A stretch of DNA of 64,000 nucleotides from the NCBI RefSeq assembly GCF_014705945.2, contig NZ_CP061538.1, forward strand, positions 248,001-312,000, written 5' to 3'. The position numbers were made by a program, and so were the translations under genes. The notes below the pieces were generated by a model. It was not told the origin of the DNA. It saw nothing but the letters and a program-made list of their open reading frames with translations, and did no database searches. The stretch's first letter is position 1; every line of letters starts with the position of its first letter. Origin of the DNA: Rothia amarae. GTDB taxonomy: Bacteria > Actinomycetota > Actinomycetes > Actinomycetales > Micrococcaceae. Shown in pieces: positions 45,501 through 52,958 of this stretch.

Positions 45501-46263
45501 CCACCAACAGCATGTCCCGGTGCTTCTGAATTTCAACGGCGCACCGCTCGCACCTGCCACAGCGGGCAACATCTTCCGACCCAAACCAGCTCACCGCCTC
45601 TACGCCCTCTTGCGAATGGCGCGCTAAGGTGTCGAGGAAGCGGCGTCGGCGTTCGCGAAAGACCGGCAGAATCTCATAGATGTTGTGGGTTGATTCTTCT
45701 CCGGTTCCGAGAATCAGCACGGCATCTGGATGAACAGCGAACTCTGCTTTGAGGAGCTGATCCGCATAGGCTGCTAACTGAAGGAGCGCAGTTACTTTAG
45801 CGTGGCGGGCCAGTTTAGTGTCGTACACCGCGAATTCTCCGGGGCCAGTTTTGACGAGGAAGTCTGCTCGCCCGTGAAATTCGCCGTCAAAGAACGATGC
45901 TTGAAAGACGACGTCGGCGCCAGCTTCAAGCGCCTGCATAGTTTCGCGGTGTTTAGCTTCCAGTGCTTCTCGCGAATAGTCTGAGGCAGGCTCTACCTCA
46001 TATACTCCGGTATGGGTCTCAGGGTTCCACTGCCCAAACCGTTCTTTGAACTGTTCTAAAACCGCGTTTTCATGCTGATCTCCCAAGACACTGGTGCGTG
46101 CCAGTAATGCATCTTCTGCAAAATCGCTGCGGGGGATTCTGCCGAGTTTTTCATCGAGCACCTGAAGCGAGGCATACTCACAAGTGGCAGCGAGCACAAG
46201 ATCGCTGGCAGAAAAGACAGCGTGACGCTGAGACGTTCCGTCAGAAGTAGGCAAGAAGAACAT
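42556..46263 (-). CDS. TM0106-like RecB/Cas4-type Fe-S nuclease fused to an SF1 helicase
   Basis: A 1235-residue protein. Residues ~20-245 are a PD-(D/E)xK nuclease: Asp134 in GRADFLV, Asp148 and Lys150 in YDTKLA, Gln162/Tyr166 in LLQLAAYADQ. Cys28 plus the CxxCxxC at 235/238/241 repeat the one-plus-three cysteine arrangement that holds a 4Fe-4S cluster in Cas4, AddB and Dna2. An RNase-H-like domain follows (FFDFEGDPLWQDGEG near 343). The C-terminal third is a UPF1/Dna2-type helicase: Walker A GPPGSGKT (~845), Walker B LLVIDEAGQYS (~960), VGTVDKFQGQEAPVVIVSMA and LNVAISRGQW. It probably processes DNA or RNA ends. First gene of a likely three-gene operon. Confidence 0.82.
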   Translation of the reverse strand: MFFLPTSDGTSQRHAVFSASDLVLAATCEYASLQVLDEKLGRIPRSDFAEDALLARTSVLGDQHENAVLEQFKERFGQWNPETHTGVYEVEPASDYSREALEAKHRETMQALEAGADVVFQASFFDGEFHGRADFLVKTGPGEFAVYDTKLARHAKVTALLQLAAYADQLLKAEFAVHPDAVLILGTGEESTHNIYEILPVFRERRRRFLDTLARHSQEGVEAVSWFGSEDVARCGRCERCAVEIQKHRDMLLVAGMSVRTRNNLWAKYGIRTIDELATLEPQRGYLPASYQKLKDQAALQTGLAGFDGSRTFTKNGQSHTVSYALLPSSTLGSLPRANPGDIFFDFEGDPLWQDGEGSWGLEYLFGVVEADSSAETARFIPFWAHDRVEERRALMEFLEYVRQRRQQYPGMKIYHYANYEKRALRGLAARHGVGEETVDELLRENVLIDLFETVRHSLRISENSYSIKKLEPLYMGENLRGGEVTDAGASVVAYADFCTARDTGNAELAEHIKSSIADYNEYDCVSTLRLRNWLLELAGRNAAEESANVLTHSSGDDAAHGSLEELVAASGKDREEASAAEKALIEFVENLDPEQGLGADEQAIAMVASATGYHRRERKQFWWDHFDRLASAVEEWEETRNVALFERADVVEDWAKDPDRPRAQPTRLLGVRARVAEGSSLKEGDSGLYLMYQDSFPPYIEAKLAEQAEKFAASNDGIVPDVLRAGDFRGTIESIEAQPDGTVNMRIRESLPRGAAEFTQIPMALTPPQPLQTKAQEQSLQGLAEEVGAYLPEIPDAPELDILRRRAPRLKPGHTLERPNVEKHGSFATIEAIYAAVSALDRSYVAVQGPPGSGKTFLGSHVIGRLIQDGWKIGVVAQSHAVVENVLLGCIEKGKVRPEQVAKFAGKTQMSQAPWVEVDQNALAQALKEPAGFLIGGTAWDFSSDKKFDARVLDLLVIDEAGQYSLANTLAVARAAQNMLLLGDPQQLPQVTQGTHPYPVDESALGWLSAGHDTLPEKLGYFLDVSWRMHPALCAPVSLLSYSGKLQSAPAGAQRELAGWAPGIFVREVDHRGNTTSSIEEALEVAHIARSFIGAQWTENLAHPEKYRSLEPEDILVVAAYNAQVDLITEKLESAGLKDEDGGVRVGTVDKFQGQEAPVVIVSMAASSAGESARGAEFLLSPNRLNVAISRGQWCAVLVKSSSLTNFLPTTPAGLSQLGGFVRLAEDSYPFPAE

Positions 46264-46559
46264 AGTTTTCTCTCGACGAGGGGTACTGGTGTTTCCAACC
46301 TAGCAACGTCCACTGACAAGATAAGCACTTCTGCCTCCGGGAGGGGAGAAAAATTTGCGGGGAGCGTGTCGTATTTCAAGACACGATGCCGTGTGTCAAG
46401 AAAATAATTTATTCGAAAATAACTTAAAGTTTAGTAAATATACGTAATAATTGGTGCGATAATCCAGCGGAGCAATTTAACTTTTTTATTTAAATAATTA
46501 AACAATTTTTCATGTTTACCTTTCAGAAATAATGAAATGTATTTGCTGGAGGAGTTCTT

Positions 46560-46622
46560 GTGGCTCATATTCCGATCTGGCGGGATGATGCCCTGCATAG
46601 CTGGCTGACAAAATTGATATGA
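46560..46622 (+). CDS. Possible 20-residue peptide with strong ribosome binding site
   Basis: GTG start preceded by GGAGGAG with six-base spacing; the product MAHIPIWRDDALHSWLTKLI would be a short amphipathic peptide. It ends 18 bases before the palindrome at 46640. It could be a leader peptide or a small secreted/membrane-active peptide. Evidence is limited to the ribosome binding site and clean frame. Confidence 0.3.
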   Translation: MAHIPIWRDDALHSWLTKLI

Positions 46623-46639
46623 AACCGCACATTAGTATT

Positions 46640-46662
46640 TATATTCGAATCATTCGAATATA
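46640..46662. promoter_or_regulatory. Perfect 23-bp palindrome, probable operator
   Basis: TATATTCGAAT, one central base, ATTCGAATATA. Perfect 11-base arms, A+T-rich, 108 bases before the CAP protein start. It looks like a repressor binding site rather than a terminator; the regulator is unknown. Confidence 0.55.
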
Positions 46663-46770
46663 AAGAAAAAGTTTCGATAAGTTGATTGGGATTTAGATAA
46701 CGATTCTATAAAGTTGTGTCTGCACAGCTTCATTTCTCCCCCTACCAGAAAAGCTCGGAGACGCGATTTT

Positions 46771-47895
46771 ATGTCACAAAATACTATGAACCAGATAGGT
46801 TCCTTCTCTCTATCCCGCCGCCACGCAGGCCTTGCCGCCCTCGTCGGCCTGGGAACCCTCGCCGTGAGCTCTGCGGCACAGGCGTCGTCCAGCGATATCC
46901 GCACCGTCAGCGAGCAGTACCGTGCTGCAGACGCTCAGCGGCTGTTAGATCTCGTCAACGAATACCGCGCTGAGCATGGACTGGAGGCTCTTCGCCACTC
47001 AGCTACCGTAGCCTCGGTGATGGATAATGAAGCGAAACGACAGTTTGACCAGGGATTTTTCTCCCACGGCACTGAATTCCTCAATAACCCGAAGGTCCAG
47101 GGCTACTCCTTCGTACGCGAAGTAATCGCACTTTCTTATAACGACGACATCAGCCAACTTCTAGCTTTCTGGAAGAGTTCACCGGCTCACAATGCCGCAA
47201 TCCTCGCGCCGTCCGCAAACACCTGCGGTATCGGCCTATGCTACGGATACGGCAACAACCTGCCCTGGCGTGTTTTGGGCAACATGGGCATTTACCGCTA
47301 CGACACCGACGGTCCCTCGGATATTCAGAACACCGTCTCTGGCGCCAGCACAGCGGTGCAACCTAGCGGCTTTAAGGTTCGCGATGGCATTGCTGCCGGT
47401 TACTACCGCGACGGTGGAGCGGCCCGATTTGGCGAACCCACCATGAACGAACGCGGGGGCCTGCTCGACGGTGGCGCCTGGCAGAACTTCAACAAGGACG
47501 GAAAGATCCACACCTTCATGTGGTCTAACTACACCGGTGCGCACCCAGTATTCCGCCAGGGCGCTATCGGTCGATTCTGGATTAACAATGGCTGCGAAAA
47601 CACACTGGGTTATCCCACGATGGCAGAGCAGGGTGGACTGGTCGACGGCGGTTACTACCAGGTCTTCAACAAAAGTGGAGAACGTTCGAAGGTTCTCTGG
47701 AGCCCCGCAACCGGCGTGCATTCGGTCTATGAAAACGGCGCAATTGGCGCTGAATTCGCGCGCCGCGGCTTTGAAAACGGCGTAGGATACCCCACCACCG
47801 AGGAATACTGGGACGGCATTTTTGTTCGCCAGAACTTCAGCGGCGGCCAGGTTATTTCTTGGAACTCATTCACCGGCGCAGTTTCTGTAGCCTAA
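46771..47895 (+). CDS. Secreted CAP-domain protein with LGFP repeats
   Basis: A 374-residue exported protein. The signal region has twin arginines (SLSRRHAGLAALVGLG) and ends near AQASS. A CAP/SCP-like domain (~50-170) has LVNEYRAEHGLEALRHS, SHGTEF and CGIGLCYGYG. Residues ~205-374 contain three to four LGFP-type repeats (for example RFGEPTMNERGG, TLGYPTMAEQGG, GVGYPTTEEYW), which in corynebacteria-type proteins are thought to bind the cell wall or its glycans. The ATG at 46771 is chosen over an upstream TTG/ATG frame without a signal. Likely surface-associated; could act in host or envelope interaction (inference). Confidence 0.8.
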   Translation: MSQNTMNQIGSFSLSRRHAGLAALVGLGTLAVSSAAQASSSDIRTVSEQYRAADAQRLLDLVNEYRAEHGLEALRHSATVASVMDNEAKRQFDQGFFSHGTEFLNNPKVQGYSFVREVIALSYNDDISQLLAFWKSSPAHNAAILAPSANTCGIGLCYGYGNNLPWRVLGNMGIYRYDTDGPSDIQNTVSGASTAVQPSGFKVRDGIAAGYYRDGGAARFGEPTMNERGGLLDGGAWQNFNKDGKIHTFMWSNYTGAHPVFRQGAIGRFWINNGCENTLGYPTMAEQGGLVDGGYYQVFNKSGERSKVLWSPATGVHSVYENGAIGAEFARRGFENGVGYPTTEEYWDGIFVRQNFSGGQVISWNSFTGAVSVA

Positions 47896-47922
47896 GTTCT
47901 CATAAGGGTACTCATTGGTGGG

Positions 47923-48036
47923 AGCTCAGCCAGCACAGCAGTAAGGTGAACTGGCTGGGTCTGGCATGAATCGTTTCTGCGAGCTCTTGCGAGCCAGACG
48001 AGAAGGTTAGTTCACCGTTGCTGTGCTGGCTGAGCT
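47923..48036. repeat. Structured repeat element 1 (CTGGCTGGGTCTGGC family)
   Basis: Arms of ~30 bases (47923-47952 and 48009-48036) pair almost perfectly around a ~55-base centre that starts with CTGGCTGGGTCTGGC (47951-47965). The centre reappears in inverse orientation at 52745-52803. It lies between two convergent genes, so it may also terminate them. Confidence 0.7.
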
Positions 48037-48071
48037 AACTAGAACTAATTGATCACCTTTATTCCTGAGTC

Positions 48072-49490
48072 TTAACGGTTGGTGACTACCGCTACTGACC
48101 TGTCGATTGTGTTTTTTGCCTGGGCGGTATCTGTGACATTGTTCGTGATGAACGAGTAAATGAGAACTTGCCCGTTGTCTCGCTCGGTGTAACCGGTGAG
48201 GGCAATAACCTTGTTGAGCGTTCCCGTTTTGCCTCGGGCGTACCCTCGGGCGGCGGCTTCGGCGGAATCATCAAACCGTGATTCGAGGGTTCCGCTTCCC
48301 CCGGCAACGGGGAATCCGCTGAGCGCAGCACTCAGGCCGTTCTCATCGTTGACCATTGCGCGGACGATTTGAGTGAGGGTTTCATGGGTGACTTTATTGT
48401 CCATGGAAAGCCCGCACAAATCGGTTTGGGTAAGACCTTCGGTAGGGATTCCGTCGGCTTCTAGAGTGGATCGTACTAAATCTTTGGCGGCTTGTCCGGA
48501 TCCCTCTTTGCCGGCGGCAATAGCGGCGTTTCTGCCCAGCACTTCGGCGAGCATGTTGTCTGATTCTTGCATCATAAAGGTAGCCTGCTCGCTGACGGTC
48601 GCAGACTCTACAGCGGCAACAGTGGCGGCGCCGTCGTCCGCCTTTTTCTCCTTGCCCAAGGTGAAAGTGATGCCTTGTTGAGCGCCTAGTTCGTTGAGGG
48701 TATCGAGCAGGTGCTGCTGCACTTCTTGGGCTGGCTGAGTAGGGCGGTTGGTGGTAGAACGTCCGTCTGCGCCCGGTGAATAATGCGAGTAAAAAGCAAC
48801 AGGAGCCAGGTTGTTCACAAACCCTGCGTCTATATCTTCCTGCGCCCACGCGCTATTGATAGCTGGGCCAGAATAAAGCGACGTATCCAGGTTGAGAACA
48901 AAGTTTTTCTGGTCTTGCTGTGCCAGGGCATCGATAGTTTTCTGCGCTAAGGTTTGCAACCCTGCATGTCCTACTACTAAATCTTCGTTGGACTTACCGG
49001 TCCCCAGCAGGGTATCTCCACCGGCAACGAGGGTCAGGGTGTTCTCCGCTTGCTTGACGGCGGTGGTGTAGCGAGCTGCAGGATCCGCGTGACGCATTAG
49101 CGTATAGTCGGTGAGAATTTTGAAGTTAGAGGCAGGAATCCTCGCCGCATCTGCACGGTGGGAGTAGAGCAATTCGCCGGTGGCGGCGTCGGTCACAGTG
49201 CCCGATATGTTGCCCGCATTAAAAGATTCTGCGATGGGTTTCAGCTGAGTATCTAGAGCACCTGCGGTTAAGGTTTGAGTTGCCGTAGGAGTCGCTGCGC
49301 CGCTGGGAGCAGGAGCGGAGAACGACGGGTCTGCGCCGTCTTGAATTTCTTGAGCCTGCTGAATGTGCGGAAAAGCCCACGCCCCGGTAGCTATGGCGCC
49401 AGCGGTAAGGAGAGCGGCAATTCCCCATCCCGATCTGGACGAACGCGCGGAGGAAGAACGAGAAGATGAAGCCGGGGTATCAGCTGACAA
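48072..49490 (-). CDS. dacB: D-alanyl-D-alanine carboxypeptidase/endopeptidase (PBP4, DacB type)
   Basis: A 472-residue class C low-molecular-weight penicillin-binding protein. An N-terminal anchor or signal helix (~20-40) is followed by the serine motif ASNFK (~122), the SDN motif (ESDNMLAEVLG, ~311) and KTG (RGKTGTLNK, ~421). It trims or cleaves peptidoglycan stem peptides outside the membrane. TTG start at 49490 with GGAGG about ten bases upstream. In actinobacteria this gene commonly precedes ppa or the DUF2342-tilS pair, as here (divergent). Confidence 0.9.
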   Translation of the reverse strand: MSADTPASSSRSSSARSSRSGWGIAALLTAGAIATGAWAFPHIQQAQEIQDGADPSFSAPAPSGAATPTATQTLTAGALDTQLKPIAESFNAGNISGTVTDAATGELLYSHRADAARIPASNFKILTDYTLMRHADPAARYTTAVKQAENTLTLVAGGDTLLGTGKSNEDLVVGHAGLQTLAQKTIDALAQQDQKNFVLNLDTSLYSGPAINSAWAQEDIDAGFVNNLAPVAFYSHYSPGADGRSTTNRPTQPAQEVQQHLLDTLNELGAQQGITFTLGKEKKADDGAATVAAVESATVSEQATFMMQESDNMLAEVLGRNAAIAAGKEGSGQAAKDLVRSTLEADGIPTEGLTQTDLCGLSMDNKVTHETLTQIVRAMVNDENGLSAALSGFPVAGGSGTLESRFDDSAEAAARGYARGKTGTLNKVIALTGYTERDNGQVLIYSFITNNVTDTAQAKNTIDRSVAVVTNR

Positions 49491-49627
49491 GGGGGATTTA
49501 CCTCCGAAAGCGTCAATTCAGTTGAAAAACTGCGAGGAACAAAGGGTACTGAGATAGACTGTACACCGAATGGTCGGGAGCAATTCAAACAATTGCTCTC
49601 ATTTCATACGCACCTGAAAGGACTCTT

Positions 49628-50149
49628 ATGGAACTCGATGTCACTATTGAAATTAACCGTGGCTCACGCGTTAAGTACGAAATCGACCACGAAACCGGCC
49701 GCCTGCGCCTGGACCGTGTGCTCTTTACTTCTATGCAGTACCCCACCGCTTACGGCTACTTTGAAGATACCCTGGGCGAAGATGGCGATCCACTGGACGC
49801 CATGGTTCTGATTAACGATGAGCTCGTACCCGGCGTTCTCGTTGAGTCACGCCCCGTCGGCGTTTTCAACATGACCGATGAGGCTGGTGGCGACGCTAAG
49901 GTTCTGTGCGTTCCTTCTGACAAGCGCTACGACGAAATCAAGGAAATCGAAGATATCCAGGAGCACGTCAAGGCTGAAATCGCTCATTTCTTTGAGCGCT
50001 ACAAGGATCTTGAGCCCGGCAAGTGGGTTAAGGCTGAAGGCTGGGAAGGCCGCGAAACCGCTGAGCGCCTCGTTCGTGAAGCTCAGGAGCGTTTCAAGGA
50101 ATCTCACTATGAGACAGCTGCTGAAGCTGAAGCTGACGACAAAAACTAA
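49628..50149 (+). CDS. ppa: Inorganic pyrophosphatase
   Basis: A 173-residue family I enzyme. The catalytic motif [12 protein letters not shown] and [13 protein letters not shown] are intact, and Lys/Tyr/Asp residues of the active site are present. It hydrolyses pyrophosphate to phosphate and drives biosynthetic reactions. GAAAGGAC precedes the ATG. Codon bias is high. A terminator follows. Confidence 0.96.
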   Translation: MELDVTIEINRGSRVKYEIDHETGRLRLDRVLFTSMQYPTAYGYFEDTLGEDGDPLDAMVLINDELVPGVLVESRPVGVFNMTDEAGGDAKVLCVPSDKRYDEIKEIEDIQEHVKAEIAHFFERYKDLEPGKWVKAEGWEGRETAERLVREAQERFKESHYETAAEAEADDKN

Positions 50150-50165
50150 GATGTAGCTGATATGT

Positions 50166-50204
50166 AAAGCCGGTGAAGCAGAGAAATTTGCCTCACCGGC
50201 TTTT
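50166..50204 (+). terminator. Rho-independent terminator after ppa
   Basis: AAAGCCGGTGA (50166-50176) pairs with TCACCGGCTTT, followed by a short T-run. Confidence 0.88.
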
Positions 50205-50239
50205 CGTTTGTCTGAGAGCTGCATCTTCGAAACGGGGTA

Positions 50240-50307
50240 AAAAAGTACACAGTTTCAGCTTAAATACACTCTCTAGCTTGTATTTATGCCGAAACTTTGT
50301 ACTTTTT
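50240..50307. repeat. 68-bp A+T-rich inverted repeat between ppa and the DUF2342 gene
   Basis: AAAAAGTACACAGTTTC with GAAACTTTGTACTTTTT, and an inner AAATACA/TGTATTT stem around a ten-base loop. It lies upstream of the DUF2342 gene promoter and downstream of the ppa terminator. It has no homologue seen elsewhere in the window. Confidence 0.6.
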
Positions 50308-50348
50308 GCGAAAATCCAGAGACGCTCATCTTTTGGAACAAGCACCAG

Positions 50349-50354
50349 TAGACT
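50349..50354 (+). promoter_or_regulatory. -10 box of the DUF2342 gene, leaderless arrangement
   Basis: TAGACT is followed by seven bases and the ATG at 50362. Confidence 0.45.
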
Positions 50355-50361
50355 GGGATAG

Positions 50362-51507
50362 ATGACTTCTGTGAATATAACTCCTCAGTCCCAGGGCACT
50401 TCTTCCATTATCCGATGGGAAACTGCCGCGAAAGTAGCTAAGAACTTGGCTCCGGCTGGCCCTAAGGTAAAACCGGCGGACATGCGTGCCGCCGTCGAGA
50501 GCATGCGCTACGCTACCGTGGCTTCAGTAGATTACGTCTACGAGATTACCGGGCTTGAAGCCGCTCATAACCTGCGAGATTCCGAAGTGCTTATCGTAGA
50601 CCGCGCGACGTGGGCGAAGGCTAATACGCAGTCTTTCGCCGTCATGCTTGACCCGGTGGGGGATTCCCTCATGGGGCAAAAATTTGCAGAGATGACTGAC
50701 TCGCAAAAGAACCTGGCATCTGTTGCTGGCTCAACTGAGCTCGGCGGGGTGCTCGCTTATCTTTCCACTCGCGTGCTGGGTCAATATGATCCCTACGCCG
50801 CTTTAGCAGGACACGGTGCCGAAGGCGGGCGACTCATGATTGTAGCTCCCAACCTCATCCAACTTGAGCAAGAGCTCAATGTTGATCCCGAAGATTTCCG
50901 CCTCTGGGTCTGCCTCCACGAACAGACGCACCGCGTTCAGTTTGCTGCCGCTCCTTGGATGCGCGAGCATATTCTGCACCTCATGCAGGCTATGACCGAA
51001 GAACTGGGCGCCACCAGCGAGAATCTGATGGAGCGCGCGCTGTCTGCGGCGTCATCGCTCAAGAACTCCAAAGAGAGTGATTCATCGCAGAAAACTAGCG
51101 GCGTTGAAACCGTTATGTCCGCTGAAGCCCGTGAATTACTGAGCCAGATTACCGCGGTGATGAGTCTGTTAGAAGGTCATGCCAATGTAGTGATGGACGC
51201 CGTCGATTCTTCGATTGTGCCGACCGTTCGAACCATTCGCCGCCGCTTCAACCGCCGTAGCGAAACCCAGAAGATACTCACTAAATTTATGAGCAAGCTC
51301 TTGGGCATGGATCGCAAGCTCCGCCAGTATAAAGACGGCCAGAAATTTGTTCAGTTCATCGTGGACGCGCGGGGTATGCAGCAGTTCAACCGCATCTGGG
51401 ACGGCGCGCAGAACCTTCCCACCGAAACCGAAATTCATAATCCTCAGGCATGGATTGACCGCGTCTTAGGTGCAGAGATCGAATCCGCTCGTGGTGGGCA
51501 GAAATAA
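50362..51507 (+). CDS. DUF2342 zinc-dependent metalloprotease-like protein
   Basis: A 381-residue protein of an actinobacterial family. It carries the zinc motif HEQTH in CLHEQTHRVQFAAAPWM and a conserved ELLSQITAVMSLLEGHANVVMD region. The family is annotated as a putative zinc protease (some members as F420-biosynthesis-associated), but substrates are unknown. It overlaps tilS by one base, a pairing conserved in actinobacteria. Confidence 0.85.
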   Translation: MTSVNITPQSQGTSSIIRWETAAKVAKNLAPAGPKVKPADMRAAVESMRYATVASVDYVYEITGLEAAHNLRDSEVLIVDRATWAKANTQSFAVMLDPVGDSLMGQKFAEMTDSQKNLASVAGSTELGGVLAYLSTRVLGQYDPYAALAGHGAEGGRLMIVAPNLIQLEQELNVDPEDFRLWVCLHEQTHRVQFAAAPWMREHILHLMQAMTEELGATSENLMERALSAASSLKNSKESDSSQKTSGVETVMSAEARELLSQITAVMSLLEGHANVVMDAVDSSIVPTVRTIRRRFNRRSETQKILTKFMSKLLGMDRKLRQYKDGQKFVQFIVDARGMQQFNRIWDGAQNLPTETEIHNPQAWIDRVLGAEIESARGGQK

Positions 51508-52679
51508 TGCAGGACGGGCGTAAGGGTCGCCTTCACCCGGCAGTAGGTTTTGCGCGAAACGAGGTGGCAGAAGCACTTAACTCTGTGCTGGGAGACAACA
51601 CCGTTGCTGCCTCCGGTAAAAAAGCACCCCGACCTGATTCTGAGCAGGAGAAAAAGCTAGTTCTCGTGGGTTGCTCGGGCGGTCCTGATTCGCTTGCGCT
51701 GGCGGCAATTAGCGCGCACTTTGCCCGCCGCGGATCGATTGCCGTAGGAGCAGTGATAGTAGATCATCAAATGCAGGAAAACTCTGCAAAAGTTGCGCGC
51801 CAAGCAGCGCAACAGTGTGCAGATCTGGGGCTTTCCCCTATTCTGATAAAAACAGTAGAGGTAGAGCATGCTTCGGAGGGGCCTGAAATGGCGGCGCGTA
51901 CAGCCCGCTACGGTGCTTTTCGAGAAGCCGTGGATCAGACCAGTGCTGCCGTACTTTTGCTAGCACACACCCTCGATGACCAGGCAGAAACAGTCTTGCT
52001 CGGTCTTGCGCGAGGGTCGGGAACCAAATCCCTCAGCGGCATGCCACGGGTTCGAAACATAGATAGTCTGACCCTGGTTCGCCCTCTTTTGAACGTGCGG
52101 CGCTCACAGATTCAGCAGATTTGTGAGGCTGAGGGGTTAGAACCGTGGAACGATCCCACGAACTTTGATCAGAGTCTGATGCGTGCGAAAGTCCGCCACT
52201 CGATACTTCCCTATCTTGAAGACAACTTAGGCGGCGACGTCGCGGTATCGCTGGCACGCACCGCAACCATTATTGGCCCTGACGCTGAGTATATCGACGA
52301 GCAGGCACACCAAAAATTGCAGGACATTTCCCTGAACCTAGAACAGGTAGGGGGAGTGGAAAATCTGCGCCTCCAGCAGCCGTTGCAAGACCACCAAAGA
52401 GTGCGCGTTCTTAACCGCGCGGCGCTCTCCTCCTTGCACCCGGCGCTCTTGCAACGAGTACTTTCACTAGCCGTAAAAGCTGTAGGCGGGCAGAACCCCA
52501 GCTTTGAAAGGCTCACCGCCTTGACCGCTTTCGCCGCTGAACACAGTATTGGCGGCCCCGTGCAACTTGCCGGGCATGTGAGCGTGTATCGGCGTCGTCC
52601 AGGAATAAGGATTTCTACCCCCACCGGAGAATTCGACTTGAAACAAACCGGAATTCTTGTTTTTATCGAAAATAAATAG
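51507..52679 (+). CDS. tilS: tRNA(Ile)-lysidine synthase
   Basis: A 390-residue PP-loop ATPase. The ATP pyrophosphatase motif is GCSGGPDSLAL (~53-63), followed by IVDHQMQENS and LAHTLDDQAETVLLGLARGSG. It modifies the wobble C34 of tRNA-Ile(CAU) to lysidine so that AUA is read correctly; it is essential in most bacteria. The C-terminal part is more diverged than the catalytic core. Confidence 0.93.
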   Translation: MQDGRKGRLHPAVGFARNEVAEALNSVLGDNTVAASGKKAPRPDSEQEKKLVLVGCSGGPDSLALAAISAHFARRGSIAVGAVIVDHQMQENSAKVARQAAQQCADLGLSPILIKTVEVEHASEGPEMAARTARYGAFREAVDQTSAAVLLLAHTLDDQAETVLLGLARGSGTKSLSGMPRVRNIDSLTLVRPLLNVRRSQIQQICEAEGLEPWNDPTNFDQSLMRAKVRHSILPYLEDNLGGDVAVSLARTATIIGPDAEYIDEQAHQKLQDISLNLEQVGGVENLRLQQPLQDHQRVRVLNRAALSSLHPALLQRVLSLAVKAVGGQNPSFERLTALTAFAAEHSIGGPVQLAGHVSVYRRRPGIRISTPTGEFDLKQTGILVFIENK

Positions 52680-52715
52680 ATTTCTTTTATCCATAAGGTA
52701 GATGCACCTGACGCC

Positions 52716-52813
52716 TGGCACAGCGTCGGCAAGCGATCCCTCTCGCCTGAGTTCGCTGGCGCTCGCTGAGGCGATTCACGCCAGACCCAGCCAGCTTGCC
52801 TCCCGCTGCGCCG
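52716..52813. repeat. Structured repeat element 2 (CTGGCTGGGTCTGGC family, inverted)
   Basis: Read on the - strand, it contains CTGGCTGGGTCTGGC (52780-52794) followed by GTGAATCG and GCGAGC, matching the centre of element 1. The flanking stem GGCAAGC (52728-52734) with GCTTGCC (52794-52800) differs in sequence from the stem of element 1 but pairs as well. It lies between tilS and hpt. Confidence 0.65.
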
Positions 52814-52958
52814 GACTGTCGGTGCAATCTTAGGGATAAACCCCGGAAGTCTCAAATGTTTAGAAAACTACTGGCTTCCTGCTACTTTCTAGGCACAGAG
52901 AATCAACAACCGGTACACTGATTTTAGGTTCACATCTCGAGAAAGAAGACCCCAACTC

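Larger units (their letters stand above)
46264..46770. other. AT-rich intergenic region with operator-like palindrome and small ORF
   Basis: About 500 bases between divergent genes. From 46380 to 46700 the sequence is strikingly A+T-rich relative to the surroundings. It holds a 20-codon reading frame with a strong ribosome binding site (46560-46622) and a perfect 23-base palindrome (46640-46662). It must carry the promoters of the helicase and of the secreted CAP protein. Confidence 0.6.
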
